From Lachnospiraceae bacterium (GTDB taxonomy: Bacteria; Bacillota; Clostridia; Lachnospirales; Lachnospiraceae), in assembly GCA_016282215.1 (NCBI GenBank), contig JAEEKC010000157.1, forward strand, positions 1 through 5,410: a stretch of DNA of 5,410 nt, written 5' to 3'. How positions within the stretch are numbered: position 1 is the stretch's first letter; each line of letters starts with the position of its first letter. The translations under genes were made by a program, and so were the position numbers. The notes under the pieces were generated by a model. It worked only from the letters and a program-made list of their open reading frames with translations, was not told the DNA's origin and made no database searches. Positions 3,964-5,410 of the stretch are shown piece after piece.

Positions 3964-5410
3964 GCGCAACAATAGCACTTCTCGGGCAGCCGAATTCCGG
4001 CAAATCAACCGTTTTTAATGCGTTGACCGGATTGAAACAGCATGTGGGAAACTGGCCGGGAAAAACAGTAGAGAAAAAAGAGGGTTCCTTCACACGCGAC
4101 GGCAAAGAATATGCGGTTGCGGATCTTCCGGGATCCTACAGCCTGACAGCCAATTCGGATGAAGAGGTGATCACAAGAGATTTCATCGAATCCGGCAAGG
4201 CTGATGTGGTCTGCATTTTAGCGGACAGTTCCCAGCTCGAAAGAAGCCTTTATATGATGGCCGATTATGCGGGCCTGAATGTACCGAGCTTTCTTGTTTT
4301 GAATATGGCGGATGTGGCAGCGGAGCAGGGCAAGAAGATCGATGCATCTGCGCTGGAGAAAAAACTGGGAATCCCGGTTATACAGATCTCTGCGACAGAC
4401 AGCAAAAAGTATGACGCATTCTTTGATGCAATGAACAGAGCCATCAAAGAAAAGAGCGTGATCAATATCGCCGGACTGGAATCGGAGTTTGAAAAGATCG
4501 AAGGATACAACACGATCAAAAGCCTGATCCCGGAAGACTGCGTAAAAAATGCTTCTTCCACCTGGCTGACGGTAAAAGCAATAGAAAACGATAAACTTGT
4601 TGCAGAGCAGCTTAAGAAGACGCTTTCAGCGGATGCGTTGAAACAGATCGATGATGTCAGAGGTTCTGCCGGCGGAGCGCTGGCAACCGGTAACAGCAAG
4701 TTTCAATGGATCGATGAACTCCTCAAAGGAGTTTTGCAGGAAAAGAAAGAGAATGTCAAGATCGGGAAGCTGGATAAGCTTTATCTGAGTCCTGTTTGGG
4801 GTAAGCCCGCCGTGATCCTGACGATCCTGCTGGGCCTGATCGGGTCCTTCATTCCCGCGCTGCCGCTGATGGGGATCGGCTCAGCTTTCGGTTCTTTGAA
4901 GGCACCGGTATCTGAGGCGCTTGCATCCGCCGGCGTCAGCGATGTCCTCATATCCTTTATCTGCGGCGTGGTCATTCAGTCCTTTTCCTATATTTTTCAG
5001 ATGCTGGGCTTTGTATTCGGCGTATTGCTGGTATTTGGTCTGCTGGAAGAGGTCGGTGTTATGGCGAGGATCTCTTATGTGTTTGACAACACCATGGCGA
5101 AACTGGGATTGCAGGGCAAATCCGTCATGCCTTTCCTTGTCAGCTTCGGCTGTACCATGGGCGGCGCTGCCGGAACCCGCGTGATCGATAACTGGGGACA
5201 GAAGGTGCTTACCATAGCGCTTGCCTGGGCTGTGCCCTGCGGAGCAGCATGGTCGGTCATTCCCATGCTCTCGGCTCTGTTTTTCGGACCCGGTGCAGTA
5301 TTGGTCATCATCGCGATCCTTGCGACTATGATCCTGCATATGTGGATCACCGCAAAGATATTCGGCGGGAAACTTGTGAAAAAAGAAGACCGGTTCGGTA
5401 TGATCATGGA
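3960..5410 (+). CDS. feoB: FeoB-type ferrous iron transporter, variant subfamily (3' end outside window)
   Basis: An open frame of 483 codons runs to the window end, so the protein is partial (intact FeoB is usually 650-800 residues). ATG 3960 overlaps the feoA stop and has GGAGG at 3948-3952. The N-terminal G domain shows G1 GQPNSGKS (9-16), G2 Thr36 in GNWPGKTVEKKEG, G3 DLPGSYSL (55-62), G4 NMAD (115-118) and G5 SAT (144-146). A GDI-like helical region follows to about 270. Membrane helices are at about 284-300, 327-361, 389-400 and 416-460. The Gate-type segments differ from classical FeoB: SFGCTMGGAAGTR (395-407) stands where G-C-N-V-P-A-x-x-A-T-R is usual, and VPCGAAWSVIP (425-435) where S-C-G-A-R-L-P-V-Y is usual. 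Both Cys (398, 427) are kept. Its role is GTP-dependent Fe(II) import; the divergent motifs make metal specificity less certain. Confidence 0.9.
   Translation, partial: MSATIALLGQPNSGKSTVFNALTGLKQHVGNWPGKTVEKKEGSFTRDGKEYAVADLPGSYSLTANSDEEVITRDFIESGKADVVCILADSSQLERSLYMMADYAGLNVPSFLVLNMADVAAEQGKKIDASALEKKLGIPVIQISATDSKKYDAFFDAMNRAIKEKSVINIAGLESEFEKIEGYNTIKSLIPEDCVKNASSTWLTVKAIENDKLVAEQLKKTLSADALKQIDDVRGSAGGALATGNSKFQWIDELLKGVLQEKKENVKIGKLDKLYLSPVWGKPAVILTILLGLIGSFIPALPLMGIGSAFGSLKAPVSEALASAGVSDVLISFICGVVIQSFSYIFQMLGFVFGVLLVFGLLEEVGVMARISYVFDNTMAKLGLQGKSVMPFLVSFGCTMGGAAGTRVIDNWGQKVLTIALAWAVPCGAAWSVIPMLSALFFGPGAVLVIIAILATMILHMWITAKIFGGKLVKKEDRFGMIM

Noticed and set aside
1..5410. CRISPR arrays, tRNA or rRNA genes, insertion sequences.
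   Set aside because: No spaced repeats, cloverleaf-like sequences or transposase motifs were found on reading both strands by eye.

Overview
The window looks like chromosomal DNA from an anaerobic, low-to-mid-GC Firmicute, most likely a Clostridia/Lachnospiraceae-type bacterium. The evidence is strong AGGAGG-type ribosome binding sites, a consensus sigma-A promoter, intrinsic terminators, and an all-iron gene set of anaerobic style (Feo uptake plus a ferrosome-type P1B ATPase). All readable genes are on the + strand. The taxonomic call is inference.

Layout. (1) Positions 1-485 are a decayed or remodelled stretch. It holds the last 55 codons of an adenosine-deaminase-like protein with no intact upstream part (98-265), a 51-residue small protein that may be truncated (288-443), and an intrinsic terminator (452-485). 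(2) Positions 486-713 are a non-coding regulatory region with a perfect TTGACA-17-TATAAT promoter. It is followed at once by paired TTAGC/GCTAA half-sites and a long-range 10-bp inverted repeat. (3) Positions 714-3504 are a compact three-gene operon: an 82-aa single-pass membrane protein (FezA-like), a 693-aa P1B-type metal ATPase with an SCALK membrane motif (FezB-like), and a 126-aa membrane-anchored protein with a CC-Gly patch and a CxxC heavy-metal-associated (HMA) domain. It closes with a terminator. (4) Positions 3505-3735 hold three strong hairpins and a promoter overlapped by a perfect 20-bp palindrome. (5) Positions 3736-5410 are feoA and the first 483 codons of feoB, which runs off the window end; their reading frames overlap by ATGA.

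How it may work together. FeoA/FeoB import ferrous iron. FezA/FezB are the pair reported to build ferrosomes, membrane-bounded iron-phosphate storage granules, in Desulfovibrio, Rhodopseudomonas, Shewanella and Clostridioides difficile. The HMA protein is a candidate metallochaperone, because this ATPase has an N-terminal domain without the usual CxxC. Both transcription units carry a TTAGC-N4-GCTAA inverted repeat on or beside the promoter. A single metal-sensing repressor (DtxR/IdeR-like or another family; not seen here) may therefore control uptake and storage together. The window is best read as a candidate ferrosome locus coupled to Feo uptake.
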